From positions 7,759,973 through 7,823,972 of the forward strand of contig JAKSZT010054324.1 in the NCBI GenBank assembly GCA_026826555.1: a DNA stretch of 64,000 nt. Direction: 5' to 3'. A program made the position numbers and the translations under genes. Each line of letters begins with the position of its first letter. Positions within the stretch are counted from its first letter, which is position 1. The notes beneath the pieces are model-generated. The model had not been told where the DNA came from. It saw only the letters and a program-made list of their open reading frames with translations, and searched no databases. The DNA is from Tolypeutes matacus (Eukaryota > Chordata > Mammalia > Cingulata > Chlamyphoridae). Below are positions 33,444-45,697 of the stretch, in pieces.

Positions 33444-35298
33444 TGTGGCAATTTGATATAGTTATGAATTCCAAAAATAGATATTGGATTAAGTTTGTAA
33501 AATGGTCTGTTCCTCTGGGCATGATTAAGTTATGATTAGGGCTTTCATTGGGCCATGTCAGTAGGACGTTGAGTCCCTGCCCCTTGGTGGGTGGGGACTC
33601 AGAGATAAAACTACGTGGCAGAGCAGAGGAGTTAGTTGGAGTTTTGATGTTGGCATTCTGGTGCTGAGTTTTTTTTTTTTTTTTTTTTTTCAATACTAAA
33701 TATCAGCATGTCTTTATTTATTTTTTTTGGAAATTTATTTTTATTTTATATATATATATATACATATATTTTAAGAGGTGCTTAGATTACCCAAAATATT
33801 ACACGGAACCCACTGGGATTCCCATGCTGCCCACCTCCCACACCTCCCACCACATCCAACACAAACATCTCCCATAGTGTGGCCCACCAACCTCAATGAA
33901 CTTATACATCCTGGAGCCTTGCCACCAACCATAGACCACAGTTCACACTGTAGACCACACTCTCTCCCACTCAGTTCTGAGTGGTGTGTGCTGATTTAAA
34001 ATGGCCTACATCCATTGCCACAACAGTACTCAGGACAACCTCCAACTCCCAAAGAAGCCCCTGTATTTCAACTGCTCATTCCCTCCCTACCCAAAAAACT
34101 GTCAAGTGGCCACTGGCTCCACCTCATTGTTATAATTTCTTGCATTGCAAGAATCACCATATGTGAGCAAGAGAATACCATCAAGTCCACTCTAGTCCAT
34201 AGTTCTTCCCCCAATCCAGAGGCGACTGGGATGGTGATGTCCACTCCAACTCCAAGTGAGAGAGGGCTTATATCCCATGGATATGGTGGGTGGGATGATC
34301 CTGCCTGCAGATGCAGGCCCTCTCCATTCCCTGGGATGGCCATTTCCCATCGTTGTCTCCTCACCAGGTGACTTGGATGAGTCCATTGAGCTGTAGGGTA
34401 GGAGTTGCAGCTCCACCTAGATTTCATGCACACCTGGCACATAGGTAGGCGGGAGGCTCCAGTCTCTGGAAGTATACCTAAGAAACTCCAGCATCACATG
34501 TAGGTTTGAATAGAAGGGACTGGTGAACCATGTGCAGGGAGGACTTATTTGAGTCTAATTCTGTCACTCTCAGGAGCACAGATTCCAAAATAGAACCCAC
34601 TGATAAGACATCAGTCTCTGGGGCTATCCCCTCTTATATAGGACCAGGGTGTCTCCAGAGCTCTCAGGAACCCCACTGAGTGGGGTGATAGGCACTTAGA
34701 TGTTCTATGAGCTCCTACTAAGGTGTGCGTAAGAGTTACCTCTGGGATGACCTCCCGACTCTCTTTGAAGTCTCTTAGCCACTTGAACTCATTTGTCTTT
34801 ACCATTTCCCCCTTTTATTCAAGGTCTTTTTCCAGTTGTGTTGCCAGTTGGCACTTGGGAAAAGTTTTCAATTAGCAATAATCGTGCCTCGGATACTGGA
34901 GCCCGAGGAAGTAAGCACACAGAGGAGCTTGGTGGTGAAGAAGGAGAGAAGGCCTGGGGAAAAGAGACAAGCTGTTCACCTGACAGTTCACAGCTGGCCT
35001 TGTGGAGAGAGGCAAAGCCTAGAGAGCCTCATTTTCTACAGCTGACCTTGTGGAGGAAACAGAGGAGCTGAGTCTGGAGAGAACGGACCCCCAGGAAGAG
35101 AGGATCCCAAGAAGCCTGAACTCTTGGCAGATGTCAGCAGCCAACTTGCCCCAACACGTGGCAGTGGACTTTGGTGAAGGAAGAAACTTACACTTTATGG
35201 ACTGGTAACTGTAAGCTTCTACCCCAAATAAATACCCTTTATAAAAGCCAACAGATTTCTGGTATTTTGCATCAGCACCCCTTTGGCTGACTAATACA
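33444..35298 (+). mobile_element. LTR 2, same family, inserted into LTR 1
   Basis: It starts TGTGGCAATTTGATAT, ends GCTGACTAATACA, and has perfect 5-bp TSDs CTTGG at 33439-33443 and 35299-35303. Excluding the family X insertion, it is about 0.66 kb long. It shares with LTR 1 the 3' block CCCAAATAAATACCCTTTAT and the end 'tgcatcagcacccctttg'. It is a solo LTR integrated by a retroviral integrase, the clearest LTR integration in the window. Confidence 0.88.
33690..34870 (-). mobile_element. Family X retroelement, copy 2
   Basis: Aligns with copy 1 over nearly its full length, from the T/A-rich left end (about 33715-33775, including a (TA)n run) to TTGCCAGTTGGCACTTGG at about 34840. Copy 1 extends about 85 bp further. 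It lies inside LTR 2. Imperfect repeats TTTTCAATACTAAATATCAG (left) and 'ttttcaattagcaataatcg' (right) may be its TSD. Minus-strand frames at 34416-34192 and 34805-34611 correspond to those in copy 1. Confidence 0.8.
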
Positions 35299-35872
35299 CT
35301 TGGTAAAAGATTAGGGCTTTGGTTCAACCACGTCAGTAGGGCATGACTCAGGGTTGAGTCCCTGCCCCCTTTATGGGTTGATATAAAAGGACACTCACAC
35401 AGGAAGAGAGAGAGCCCCATAGACACAGAAGAGGAGATAGCTCTGCCATATTTGATCCTGGGGCCCCGGGGAGAGGTGAGTAATTTGCTTGATAGTTTGT
35501 ATCTGAAGAACACTGAGCACCTGAGCAGCTGATAAGGCCCAGAAAGAAATGAGCCCTATAGCAGCGTGATGTAGAAAGCCCTGAGAGACAAGCCCTATGC
35601 CAGCCTGATATAAGAAGCCCCAAGACATAAGCCCTATGCCAGCCTACAGCTGAGACTGGAAGAAGCTGGGGCCATGGAGCCTTAAGAAGGAGAAGGAAGG
35701 AGAGACCAGGCAGAGATTACTTCAACACGTGGCAATGGATTTTGGTGAGAAAGCAGCCTTGAGCTGGACTGTTTAGGGCCTTGTAACTATAAGCTTTTAC
35801 CCCAAATAAATACCCTTTATAAAAGCCAACAGAGTTCTGATAGTTTGCATCAGCACCCCTTTGACTAAGACA

Positions 35873-36310
35873 AAATAACAGATGTATAATTCCCTTTGCG
35901 ATCTGGCTTTATTTCCCCCCACTACTTCTTACCTCAACACTTTCATCATATTTTGTGTTTACAAGCTAGAGAAGATTTATTGTAAAGCAAAAAGACCGTT
36001 CATTTGCTCTGGTATTCCTTTTGACTTGAACATTCCCTTTCTGTTTCCTTGCAACAACTCCCTCCACCCTTTGCCTGGTTAGTTTTCAATCACCTTTTAA
36101 TTTTTAACTCAGACATTACTTCTGGCTTGGACTGAGGTCCAAGGCCTCTGGTTATATGCTTCCTCACATCTCTATATTTCTTCTGTCATACCAATTACTA
36201 TGTACCTCTCACTTTGAACTTAGTTGTATGAGGCAGAGTCTGTGTCTACATTTTTTTTGTCATTGAATTCTCAGTATCTGATATATTGTAGTTGTTCCAT
36301 AATGTTGCCT
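35873..36310 (+). repeat. L2 LINE relic, right part
   Basis: Resumes the L2 order after the LTR tower: 'ttgcgatctggctttat', 'ttgacttgaacattccctttc', 'aactcagacattacttctgg', 'gtctgtgtctac', and ends near 'tattgtagttgttccata'. This is the 3' end of L2. Confidence 0.75.
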
Positions 36311-36992
36311 AATGTAAGAAATACCTCTGAATCTAGTAGTTTTGTGGATTTCAAGTCTAGAGCAAAGAGTTTTGGATACTGACAGGTAAATGTATATACA
36401 CATCACACACACACACCCTCCCCACCCTCAGCTTTTCCCCTGATTATTGCATTTTATGTACCATACTCTGAAAATGTAGGAAGGGTGCTGTAGAAGCTTA
36501 AGGATTGGATTGGCCATATAATTCTTCACCAGGCTGCTAATCCTACATGCTTGTTGTGATAAACTCCAGAAAATCTGAGATAATCCTGTATAGTATTCAG
36601 AGAGAGCTGGAGATAGCTATAAATACATATCAAACTGTAAATACCATTATTATTTTGACAACTCTGCAATTCCTTCCAAATTATATTAGGCTATCCCTAC
36701 TTCACAAAATATTTCCCAGTCTTTTTCCTAGTTCTTGCTCATCTATCCAACCCTCCCCTTTTTCTCTTTGTTCTCCTCTTACTCTTTCTTTCTTTCGTAA
36801 TTATTTTTGATTAGCTTTCACTACTGACTCATTTTTGCCTGTAGGAATTCTGTCATCCTCTCTACCATTGCTTTACTTTCCCTTTCTCTTTGTCTTTCCC
36901 TCCCGTGTTGTGTTTCTACTTTGGTGAAACTTTCATGTCTTTCTTCTTTCTCTTTCTCTTTCCTTCCTCCAATGTTATTGGGAATATCTGAC
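36311..36992. other. Non-genic interval
   Basis: Contains a short (CA)n at about 36401-36415 and pyrimidine-rich stretches. No gene is supported. Confidence 0.5.
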
Positions 36993-37133
36993 TGTGTGCA
37001 TGTATTATGTGGGGTGTGTGATGTGCATGTGTGGCATGTGTATGTGGAGTTTGTGTGTGATGTGTGTGTGTGTATGTGGTGAGTGTGTGGTGTGTGTAGG
37101 GTGTGTGTGTGTAGGGTGTGTGTGTGTGTAGTA
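36993..37133. repeat. (TG)n-rich microsatellite
   Basis: About 140 bp of imperfect TG repeats interrupted by GGGTG and GTATG. The His/Thr-rich minus-strand frame of 99 codons across it is a product of the repeat. Confidence 0.95.
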
Positions 37134-38154
37134 TGTGTTTAAGGGGTGAGTTTTCTGTGGGCCACACTATGACCCAGTGTTTTCCCGTGAAGCCCTGTGT
37201 CTTCTGGATCAGCATCCTTATGACTCACAGGCAGGGAAAATAGTTGAAATTCCATAGATAAGCAAATAATTCTTGGCAATTTCAAAATGAAAGCAACTGC
37301 ACTGCCAAAAGGCTTCTGTTTACCACACTAAACAAATGTTGTTACTATTTCAATTCCAAAAAAGCATCTTAAATGCATCCTTTCACAAGAACATTGTTCT
37401 AGCCTCTATGTCTAATTAGATGTAAAGGAAATCTTTTATTTTTGTTATACAATTTAGACTTGGCTAATAACCAGAGAAAAACAATAGTTTACCCCTGCTG
37501 GATTCTGCAGCAACACTCTTCTGAATAAAATAAGTGCACACGTGCATTTCAAACCCTGTGAAAGAACTTTCTTCCTCTGCTTATTTTTTGTTTCATTCCC
37601 ATCCCGATTCCATTCACCTCACAAGAATTCTCCTCTATTTTTTCCCCAGGAGATTTGCATTGTTTCCATAAATATTTTGGGTACATTTCTCCATTCCCCT
37701 ATTTTGTATGTTTTCAACTAGAACACGCCATGAGTCTATTGGCCTCTTTTACTGTAACTAAAATATTTGTTTCAAGCTGGGTGGGATGAGGGTGGTTGGT
37801 GAAGGCATCAAAATAGAGAGGTGATTGGTTTATGCTGTATTGGCAAGGGAAGTTGCAACACGGTTTTGTATTTTTTTTTTTTTTTTTTCCATATGTACAA
37901 TCCCCTCCCCTCTCCACCCAGTTGAGATTTATTTCCTCTATGTTGTTTGTTCTCTTTGTGGAAGTAGTTTTGTTTTTTACATAAACACACATTTTATCTG
38001 TTCTGAACACAGGCTGCATCTTTGATTTCTACCTACTTGTGCTTGCTGCTGCTCTGATATTCCAGTATGTTTAGGGTGGCTAAAGTAAAACAAACCCCAA
38101 AGCCCTGGAACAGCTGCCACCCAGAGCTCAGGCAAACAATAAATTTTTGCACAT
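37134..38154. other. Non-genic interval
   Basis: Contains a T19 run at about 37870-37888. No exon or repeat family is recognised. Confidence 0.5.
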
Positions 38155-38310
38155 AGGTAAAAGTCAGGAGATCTGGGTTTTGTTCTGGCTTGACCACAGA
38201 CTTCTATTTGGCCTCGAGTAAATCCCTTAATCTGTCTCTTTAGACCTTAATCTGCTTTACCCAATTTGTCTTCTCATTATGGAATCAAATGAGATGATAT
38301 ACCTGAACAT
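38155..38310 (+). repeat. MIR SINE relic
   Basis: 'ggagatctgggttttgttctgg', then a degenerate 'cctcgagtaaatcccttaatctgtctc', then 'atcaaatgagatgatata' follow MIR in sense. Confidence 0.7.
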
Positions 38311-38444
38311 TTTTGAAGAAAAAATCAATTACATTTCTCAAAACATAAATTTTGTGCTTCTGTAAGGGTAAAATGTGCATGTTAGTTGACCCTCTATCAA
38401 TTTCAAAGTAAGTTCATTTCCACTCAAGTGAGCATCCTCCTGTT

Positions 38445-38690
38445 AAGAAGCAATTGAACATGGATTGTGTGCCAGGTTCTAGGCCAGGTGCTAGAAAATG
38501 TTTCGGCATTTTCTCCTCACAGCAATACTTGGAAGTCAGTTCTGTGTACCTTTTCTCCAGGTGAGGAAACAGGGGCTCAAATAAAGTTTGGAAGTTTCAA
38601 GAATTTACCAGAAAGTGGCAGAGCTAGGACTGTACTCCAGGGTTGTCTGACTCCAAAGTCAATGCTTTTTCCATTATGCCAATAGTTTTA
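38445..38690 (-). repeat. MIR SINE, relatively well preserved
   Basis: GTGTGCCAGGTTCTAGGCCA, then AGGTGAGGAAACAGGGGCTC, then AAGTGGCAGAGCTAGGACTG, then CTGACTCCAAAGTCAATGCT follow reverse-complemented MIR closely. Confidence 0.9.
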
Positions 38691-40029
38691 ATTAATTGTG
38701 TATCACTCATCTTGTTCATCTGTTAGTACTTTATTCTTACCATTTTGCTGCTGCTTTTGCTATATGAGGTGAAACCTCCCAAAATAAATGTATTTAGCCA
38801 TACTTCCCTCCTTATTTTCCCAATATTCTTTTAAACTTCATCTCTTTTTCACTAAGGTATCAGCATGCTGCCCTTCAGTTAGGGAAAGGAGCAAAGATAA
38901 TGCTAGATCATGCTAATTTAAATTGCCTAATTATAAGTCATGTTGGCAACTTTTGAAAGCCGTTAATGTGTTTGGCAATATTTCTCAAAGAAGTGCAATA
39001 GATAAGTCAATTTACTTGTTTAATTAAATAACAATTTAAATTAAAAAAATAATCAAAAATTGGATAATTAAAATTTATTTTAACTGAATCTTGTTTTATA
39101 AACATACACTTGCAGCACCATGCCAGGGAGAGGCAGAAATGATGTGTAAATTTAATGTTTACTGTGTGCTAGGTAAAGTCAGAAATAATGTGCAAATCAG
39201 AGGGAATTACAAACTCTCTGAAAACTGTTTATCATTTCTTTGAGTTCTTATTTCAGGTTTGGTGAGGGATTCCCCAAAAGTCATCCTCACTCTATGTCTG
39301 TGAATAGGCATGTCTTCTTTAAATTGATGACACTAAATTCCACTAAATCAACATCTCTGTGAGTATCTTTTAACATTAATTTTTTTTTCTTTATGGTATC
39401 ACAAGAAACAGAAGCAACAATTTCCGACCTTATGTGATTCGTGGGGAGGGAATTTTTGTCGCTTTGATTTATCTAGCTTCTCTTTGATATCAGGTGAAAA
39501 GCTGGAGTGGCTTGCTAATAACAACAAACGGAGAAGCAGCAGTAGTAGTAGCAGCAGAATGGGAGTAGAGATTTTCAGAGCAGTAGCAGTATGGAATTGT
39601 GTTTGCAGTAGTAGCCATGATAGCAGAAGTCAATGCCAGGCGAGGTGGCCATCTAGCTCCCAACAATCCCCGCTTCCTTGATGCTGGCTCGATACACAGG
39701 AGTGGATCCCTCTTGACCGTACCTGTGGACTCCTATTCTTTGCTCATTGACCCAGTAGTAATAAAGGTCCTGAACCAAATAAGGTGTTCCTTCTTAGGAA
39801 TTTGAAACTTAGAATGGACAGGTAGTGTGCCTTTGGAGTTATGTGCCATTAACGCCAGGGGCTCTGGACTTGTGCAGCTGTGGCCCGAGTTACACTGACC
39901 TCTGTGTGTCCAAAGTAATGATTCTCAAGCACCAAGTATCATTCAAATATTCTAAATTGCATCCGTTTTTTGGGGTTAACCTAGCTTTTTCATTTACTTG
40001 AAACCAAAAGCATCTTAGGTACTACAATA
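38691..40029. other. Non-genic interval with an AGC/AGT-rich patch
   Basis: 39535-39560 is a short (AGC/AGT)n patch, and the Ser-rich 65-codon frame there follows from the repeat. 39700-39815 ends in AATAAAGGTCC and could be an LTR end, but I cannot place it in a family. 38880-39100 is very AT-rich. Confidence 0.45.
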
Positions 40030-40290
40030 ACAATACTATTTATTGAGCTCTTAGCACTTAGCTCTTAGTAAGCAGGGATCGGCTTACGTCATATTCTGTA
40101 TCATGTAATCTTCCGAATAACCTTATGGAGTAGATACAATTATTATTCCTACTTATTAGGTTAGGAAGCAGAAGCTGATAGAGGTTTAGTAATTTAATTA
40201 AGATCACACTAAGAATAAGGAAGAGGCTGAACCCAACCTTCTCATCTGATGACTTGGCAACTATGCTACCAGTTCATTCTAGCTAATGTA
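40030..40290 (-). repeat. MIR SINE
   Basis: 'tatttattgagctcttagcac', then 'ttatggagtagatacaattattattcc', then 'gaagctgatagaggtttagtaa', then 'ggctgaacccaacc' follow reverse-complemented MIR over almost its full length. Confidence 0.85.
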
Positions 40291-40974
40291 TAGCAAAAGT
40301 TGGCATTTGAAATGAAAGGAAGAGCTTAATGAAATTATGGTTTATTAGAGAAGAATGGAGGTGGATTTAATGAGTCTTTCAAAATGGTAGGAGACAGAAC
40401 GGGCAATTCACATCAATTATTGGCAATAATTTATTGACCATAAGGTTTGTAAATAAGTTACTGAGGGAACTGTAAAATTAAAAGTTGTGATAAAATATTA
40501 AATAACTTTTCATATGGAGCAATTTATGTAGGCTTTAATGTGAAGGCAGGGGATTACAATTGAATTCAGCCTTGAAAAATGCTATAGACTCTTACAAGTA
40601 TAAAAAATTTAATGTCTAATAAAAAGATTTTTTCCTCCCCATAAGGAGATGCACAGCTTGTAATATTACAAATATCAGAATTATTTATTTTACTCTATGC
40701 ATCAGTCATCAGAAGTAGTACAGCTTAGAAAGACTAGATTAATGAAATTTTAAATTCTTTTGCAAATGTATGAATTGACATGGAAGCATGCTATTTAATA
40801 TTAGGAAAATCATAGAAACACCCCAAAACTGGAGGTGAATGAATTCTTTTCCAGTTTTTCAAATTAGGAAATGCAGATTCTTAAAACTAGAGGCAAATAA
40901 CCTTGATCTCAGTCCTTCTTAATATTTTAATCTGTTTTGAGAGAACCTAGAGAAGACTCTAATTTGTTAGTTGT
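40291..40974. other. Non-genic AT-rich interval
   Basis: Nothing recognised. Confidence 0.5.
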
Positions 40975-43019
40975 TTTTTTTAAGTCATAAATAGGTGTTG
41001 AGTTTTATGAAATGCTTTTTCTACATCTGTTAACATGAAAGGATCATTTTCCTTTATTTCTTTCTGTTAATGTGGTGAATTACTTTGATTTCTGAGTGCT
41101 AAAACATTTGTTCATTAGTGTAATAAACCACACATGGCTATATATAGTCATTCTTTATCCTTAAATTCAGTTTGCTAATAATTGTTTTACCCTATGTTTA
41201 TGAAATAGATTGGTCTGCATTTTGCCTTGTAGTGTCTTTGTCAGGTTTTGTTGACAACATTCCTTTAACTTCAGAAAACTTTTATTCTCTTGAAGATTTT
41301 GTCTAAAATTAATTTACACACACACACTTTTAAAGTTAAGAAAATATTCAACTCAAAGCCATCTGGACTGGGAGTTGTCTTTGTGGAAATGTTTTTATTA
41401 ACAGATTCAAATTCTTGATGACAGCTGTGATTATTTAGATTTTCTACTTCCTCTTTTATCATTTTTAATGAATTTGTTTATTTCATCTCTACTGTCAAAT
41501 TTATTGACATACATTTCTTTAAGCCATCAAATTATTATAATTTATGTAGCCTCTGTGGTGATGCTGTCTTTTTCATTAAAGATATCAGATATCTGCATTT
41601 TCTCCTTTTCTTCCTTGATCGCATTGATTAGATTGTTTATTAACTTTATCAGTATTTTAAAAGAACCAATTTTTCGCCTGGTGATTTTGCTCTATTTAAT
41701 TTTTGTTTTCAATTTAATTTATTATCTCATTTGTTCCACTTTATTTGGGTTTAGATGTTAGCCATCCTAACATTGCTTTTTAACATCATCCCACAATTTT
41801 GATATGTTAATAACTTTATTATCACTCAGGTAAAATATTTTCTAACTTCCACTAATTTTTTATGTATGGGCCATTTAGAAGTAATTGCTTAATTTTCAAA
41901 CATTTGGAATTTTCTAGTTATTTTTTTATTACTATATTCTAGCTTTCTTCTACTATGATTGGAAAACATAACTTGAATGATTTTCATCTTTTGAATTGCT
42001 TCATGATGCAGGGTATGGTCAAATATTTGCTGGGCATCTGAGAAGAATGGGTGTTTGTTATTTTGGGGAACAATTATATTGTCAAATTTTTCTATATCCT
42101 TACTGATTTTTCGACTACTCATCCTACCAGCTATTGAGAAACATATGTTGAGGTCTCCTGCCATGTTTGTGAATTAGTTTATTTCTATTTTTAGTTTCAT
42201 TAATTTTAGATTTATATTACTTTAAAACTATCTAATTTGGCACACATAGAATTAGGACTATTAAATGTTCCTGGTCTACCATATCTCTTTATCATTGAGA
42301 AATGTCTCCCTTTATTTCTGATAATATTTATTTTCTCAAATCTATTTGTCTGATCTTACTATAGCCACATAAGCTTTCTCCTGGTTAATGTTTATGTAGT
42401 ACATCCTATTCCATTATTTATTTTCAACTTCTCTGTGTCTGTATATTTAAGGTGCTTTTATTGCAGCCAGCCTGTAGTAGGGTTTGCTTTTTCATCAAGT
42501 TTAACCAACATAGACTTTGGTTTGGAGTATTTAGTCTTCTTGTGTTTGTTTCTACCACCTTTCTATTTGCCTCTATTTCACTCACTTGTTATATGTTCCT
42601 TTTTTTTTTTTTTTGTCCTTTTTGCCTTTTTAGTAATTAAATATTTTTATCACTCACTTTTCTCCTGGATAAACTTATTAGAAACCATTTTGTTTTGTCT
42701 TCTGTTATTTTACCAGTTAACCTGGAGATTAAAAAATGTAACTTAGCTTACTACAGTCTAATGAAAATTATTACTTTTGACCACTTCTGACAATGCTAAG
42801 ACCTTGGCACAATTTAACTTCATTTACCCACCCTGTTGCCTGCCATTTGTGTTATTGTTGTCATACATTTTAATTATATATATATTTTAAATCCCCAAGA
42901 TATTATGATCCTTTTTTTTTCAGTCAACATTTATTGTGATTATCATTCCATTGCTTATTTCTTCCTTAATTTCATGTTTCCATCTGGAGATCATTTTCTT
43001 TCAGTCTGAAGAATAATAC
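40975..43019 (-). mobile_element. Old L1, antisense, ORF2 part
   Basis: 40975-41400 matches the reverse-transcriptase region ('ttttatgaaatgctttttctac'), 41400-42200 the linker and endonuclease end, and 42230-43019 the endonuclease and inter-ORF stretch ('catctggagatcattttctttc'). All frames are broken. An MLT1-type LTR interrupts it at 43020. Confidence 0.75.
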
Positions 43020-43403
43020 TGTCTTAGTTTACCAGGACTTCCATAACAAATACCACAGACCAGTTGGCTTAAATAACAAGAACTTATTGTTTCATGGTTC
43101 TGGAGGCTGGAAGTCCAAAGTGAAGGTGTCTGTTACATTCTGTAGTTGCTTGGCAGCAATCTATAAGTCACTCTTTGCCTCCATCTCATAGCTGCCTCTC
43201 TCCTGTCTGTCTCTTCTTGTGTCCCAACTTCCTCTGCTTATAAGGACTCCAGTCATGTGGAATTAAGGCCGACCCCGATTCAGTTTGACTCATCTTAACT
43301 AATTAAATCTACAAAAATACTATTTACAAATAAGTTCACATTCACAAGACTGGGAGTTAGGACTGGAACATGTCTTTGGAGGGACACAGTTCAGTCTATA
43401 ACA
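43020..43403 (-). mobile_element. MLT1-type LTR (ERVL-MaLR)
   Basis: TGTCTTAGTTTACCAGGACT, then 'cataacaaataccacagacc', then 'tcatggttctggaggctggaagtcc', then 'acttcctctgcttataaggactccagtcatgtgg', then 'tctttggagggacacagttcagtctataaca' give the reverse-complemented MLT1 order end to end. No clear TSD. The insertion is ancient. Confidence 0.9.
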
Positions 43404-43530
43404 ACTCTCTTTATTATTTCTTTTGCTGCAGGTCTGCTGATAAATTTTCTTAATTTTTGCTTGTCAAGAAACATATTTTTCCTTCATTTTAGAGAGTATG
43501 GCTTAGGTGTAAGGATCAGAATATATTACT
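43404..43530 (-). mobile_element. Old L1 continuing beyond the MLT1
   Basis: 'ttattatttcttttgctgcaggtctgctg' and 'aaacatatttttccttcatttt' are L1 inter-ORF landmarks collinear with the sequence before 43020. Confidence 0.65.
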
Positions 43531-43977
43531 AATCCTCTCTTTCCTCTGACACCCACTCTAGCTGTAGAAATAGTCCATCTGAGAGAAATTTTGAGTCTGC
43601 AAAACTGATATATTTATCCAGGATCACTGTTTCCCACAGTTTCACAAGCAGAGAAGGAAGAAAAGAGACCAAATCATTTTGTTGATTTTGCAGTTGCTAA
43701 TTTTGCCTCTAGAAAGCTCACAAGTGGGTTAGAATGTCATATTGATCAAATCATCTCCAAGGCCTCCCTGTACTCAGGATGTATATTCACTCTCTATTCA
43801 ATTATCATTGCAAAATGCCCAGACATGTAGTCCAGTGTAGTTCATCAAATGTTCTACAATGAGTTTATGACAACAATAAGTTATACTAATAATTTAAGTC
43901 CAACAATATGGAAGTGCCCCCAAATTCAATATAAATCCATTCTTACTATGAATTTTCCAAAAAGCTGATGCTGAATG
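43531..43977. other. Non-genic interval
   Basis: No gene or repeat family recognised. Confidence 0.5.
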
Positions 43978-44800
43978 TATGTAAAATTTTTAATAGGATG
44001 GGTTGTAAATGTGGAAATGGAAAGAGCTGATAGTAGCATTTATAGTGAGTATAACTAACACTACTGATTTACAAATGTGAATGTGGCCGAAAGGGGTACT
44101 CCAGGGAGGATAATGTCAATTGAAAGAAAGCTAGAGGATAACCTGGGACTGTACAACATAGTGATTTTGATGGTGGGTGATGATTGTGGTTAATAGTACA
44201 AATATAAGAACATTCCTCTGTTACAAGGTATTAAGAATATGGAGATACATGGGAAAAATATAACTAATGTAATGTTTAGACTATAGTTAGCAGTAATATT
44301 GTAATATTTTTACAGCAGTGGCAAAGACTAAGAATCAATTAGTGGGGGATAGGAGGGGCTGTGGGATATTTCCTTTTGGATTAATGAAAGTGTTCTGAAA
44401 TGGACTAAGCTGATGACAGCACAACTCTGATGAAACTGAGAGTCATCCACTGGATGGATTGTACAAGACAGAGGACAGTATAACATACTGAATCCTGTGG
44501 TGAATGATGGACTGTGGTTAACAATACAAATACAAGAATGTTCTCTTATGAACAATAACAAATATACAATACTAATAATAGGCTGGTTTATGGGAAAATA
44601 TACCAAATATAAGCTATGTACTATAAATAGAAGTAATATGATGATGATGTTCTTTCATCACTTGTAACAAATGTGTCACAACAATGTAAGGTGTTAGTGG
44701 TGGGACAATGTATGGGAATCCTGTAAGGTATGCATGATTGTTCTTTAAAAATTTGAAATAAAAAAGAGTGGGAAAGTTAAAAAAAAAAAGGCAAACAAAA
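43978..44800 (+). mobile_element. L1 3' UTR, sense, 5'-truncated
   Basis: Collinear with the reverse complement of the 3' UTRs of L1 B (10998-11930) and L1 D (47697-48636), ending with ATGATTGTTCTTTAAAAATT and an A-run near 44778. The phrase 'gtggttaa(c/t)a(g/a)tacaaatac/taagaa' occurs twice (about 44190 and 44515), so the UTR is built of repeated modules. No ORF2 is present. Confidence 0.8.
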
Positions 44801-44984
44801 TAGTTTATTTTGAAATGATATAATTAATGTATAGGGCATACAGACATACTGCAGGCTTACTTCTTTCTTTGGAAAGCTGGATAGCTTTTTTCATTGAGTT
44901 GGAAATTTTTAACAAAGGTTTATACCTAAAGTTAAAAAATATAGAGGTTAAAAAAGCATTAGGCACTATTCTATATTATGGTTC

Positions 44985-45100
44985 AGGTTAGTTTCTATTA
45001 AAATTCATTCAATTAAAATAAAGAGAAATTAAAGTTCAAAAAGTAAGTTGCAAGTTTAAGTCCTTAGAAGGTGAAATCCAGGTCTTTAGAATACCAATTT
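44985..45100 (-). repeat. Possible MIR relic
   Basis: 'aagagaaattaaagttcaaaaagtaagttgcaag' and 'gtgaaatccaggtcttta' faintly follow reverse-complemented MIR. Confidence 0.35.
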
Positions 45101-45697
45101 GAATTTTGCATTAAAACACCAAAGAAATTAAACTCCAAACTTCAATTTGCCAATTTCTTATTCTGCTTGTCTCGGAGGGAATTTGGAACAGTGGATATGG
45201 TGTTCCTTACATAGGTCAGGCACTAACAGTTTAAAGCTGGAGACTTACCAGGGCTCTGTGGCACATGTAGAACTAAATTGCCTTTCAGTACTGGCCTCCT
45301 AAATCTGGAAATCACACTGAGAAACACAAAAACAGTAGTAAAAAGTTGTTCTTTCCCAGTGTTCAAAAAAGCTTATACACAAAGACTTTCTTCCCTATAA
45401 TTAATTTCTGCCTCAGCCATGCCTGCTTACATAAAAGCCTCACTTGTATACTTCAAGGTCAGTTGCTGAAGCCTGCACACTTATGCCTTAGTAGTTTGAA
45501 TTTTCCAAATGCCCCATTAAGAATAACCTCAGCTTATAAATACTAGCCATGGTTAGTTGCTATGGTCATTTAATGTCAAAATCCCTTGTGACCCAGGTTT
45601 ATTAAGCCTAAGTCCCTATGTATTCCCAAATATAATCCATTGTCTTTTTTTCCTAGATACCAGGTCAAATGACCAGATAATTAGGATTTTAGGGGGC
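45101..45697. other. Non-genic interval
   Basis: Nothing recognised. Short frames only. Confidence 0.5.

Larger units (their letters stand above)
33299..35872 (+). mobile_element. LTR 1 (MaLR/ERVL-like), interrupted by LTR 2
   Basis: LTR sequence lies at 33299-33438 and 35304-35872, together about 710 bp, starting TGTGGCAGTTTGATAT and ending GACTAAGACA. A TATAAAAG box lies near 35382 and the promoter-like segment 'cctgccccctttatgggttgatataaaa' precedes it. AATAAATACC near 35806 is a candidate poly(A) signal. Flanking 5-mers CCATA and AAATA agree at 3 of 5. It sits inside an L2 and hosts LTR 2 and a family X copy. Frames inside it (up to 164 codons on the minus strand) are not conserved genes. 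Confidence 0.75.

Noticed and set aside
35019..35513. 164-codon minus-strand frame
   Set aside because: It spans the end of LTR 2 and the start of the rest of LTR 1, so it crosses an insertion junction and cannot be an ancestral gene.
36916..37215. 99-codon minus-strand frame rich in His and Thr
   Set aside because: The composition comes directly from the (TG)n microsatellite at 36993-37133.
39484..39805. Overlapping 65- and 68-codon frames near the AGC/AGT-rich patch as an exon or processed pseudogene
   Set aside because: The Ser run follows from the AGC/AGT repeat, and the remaining peptide matches no family I recognise.
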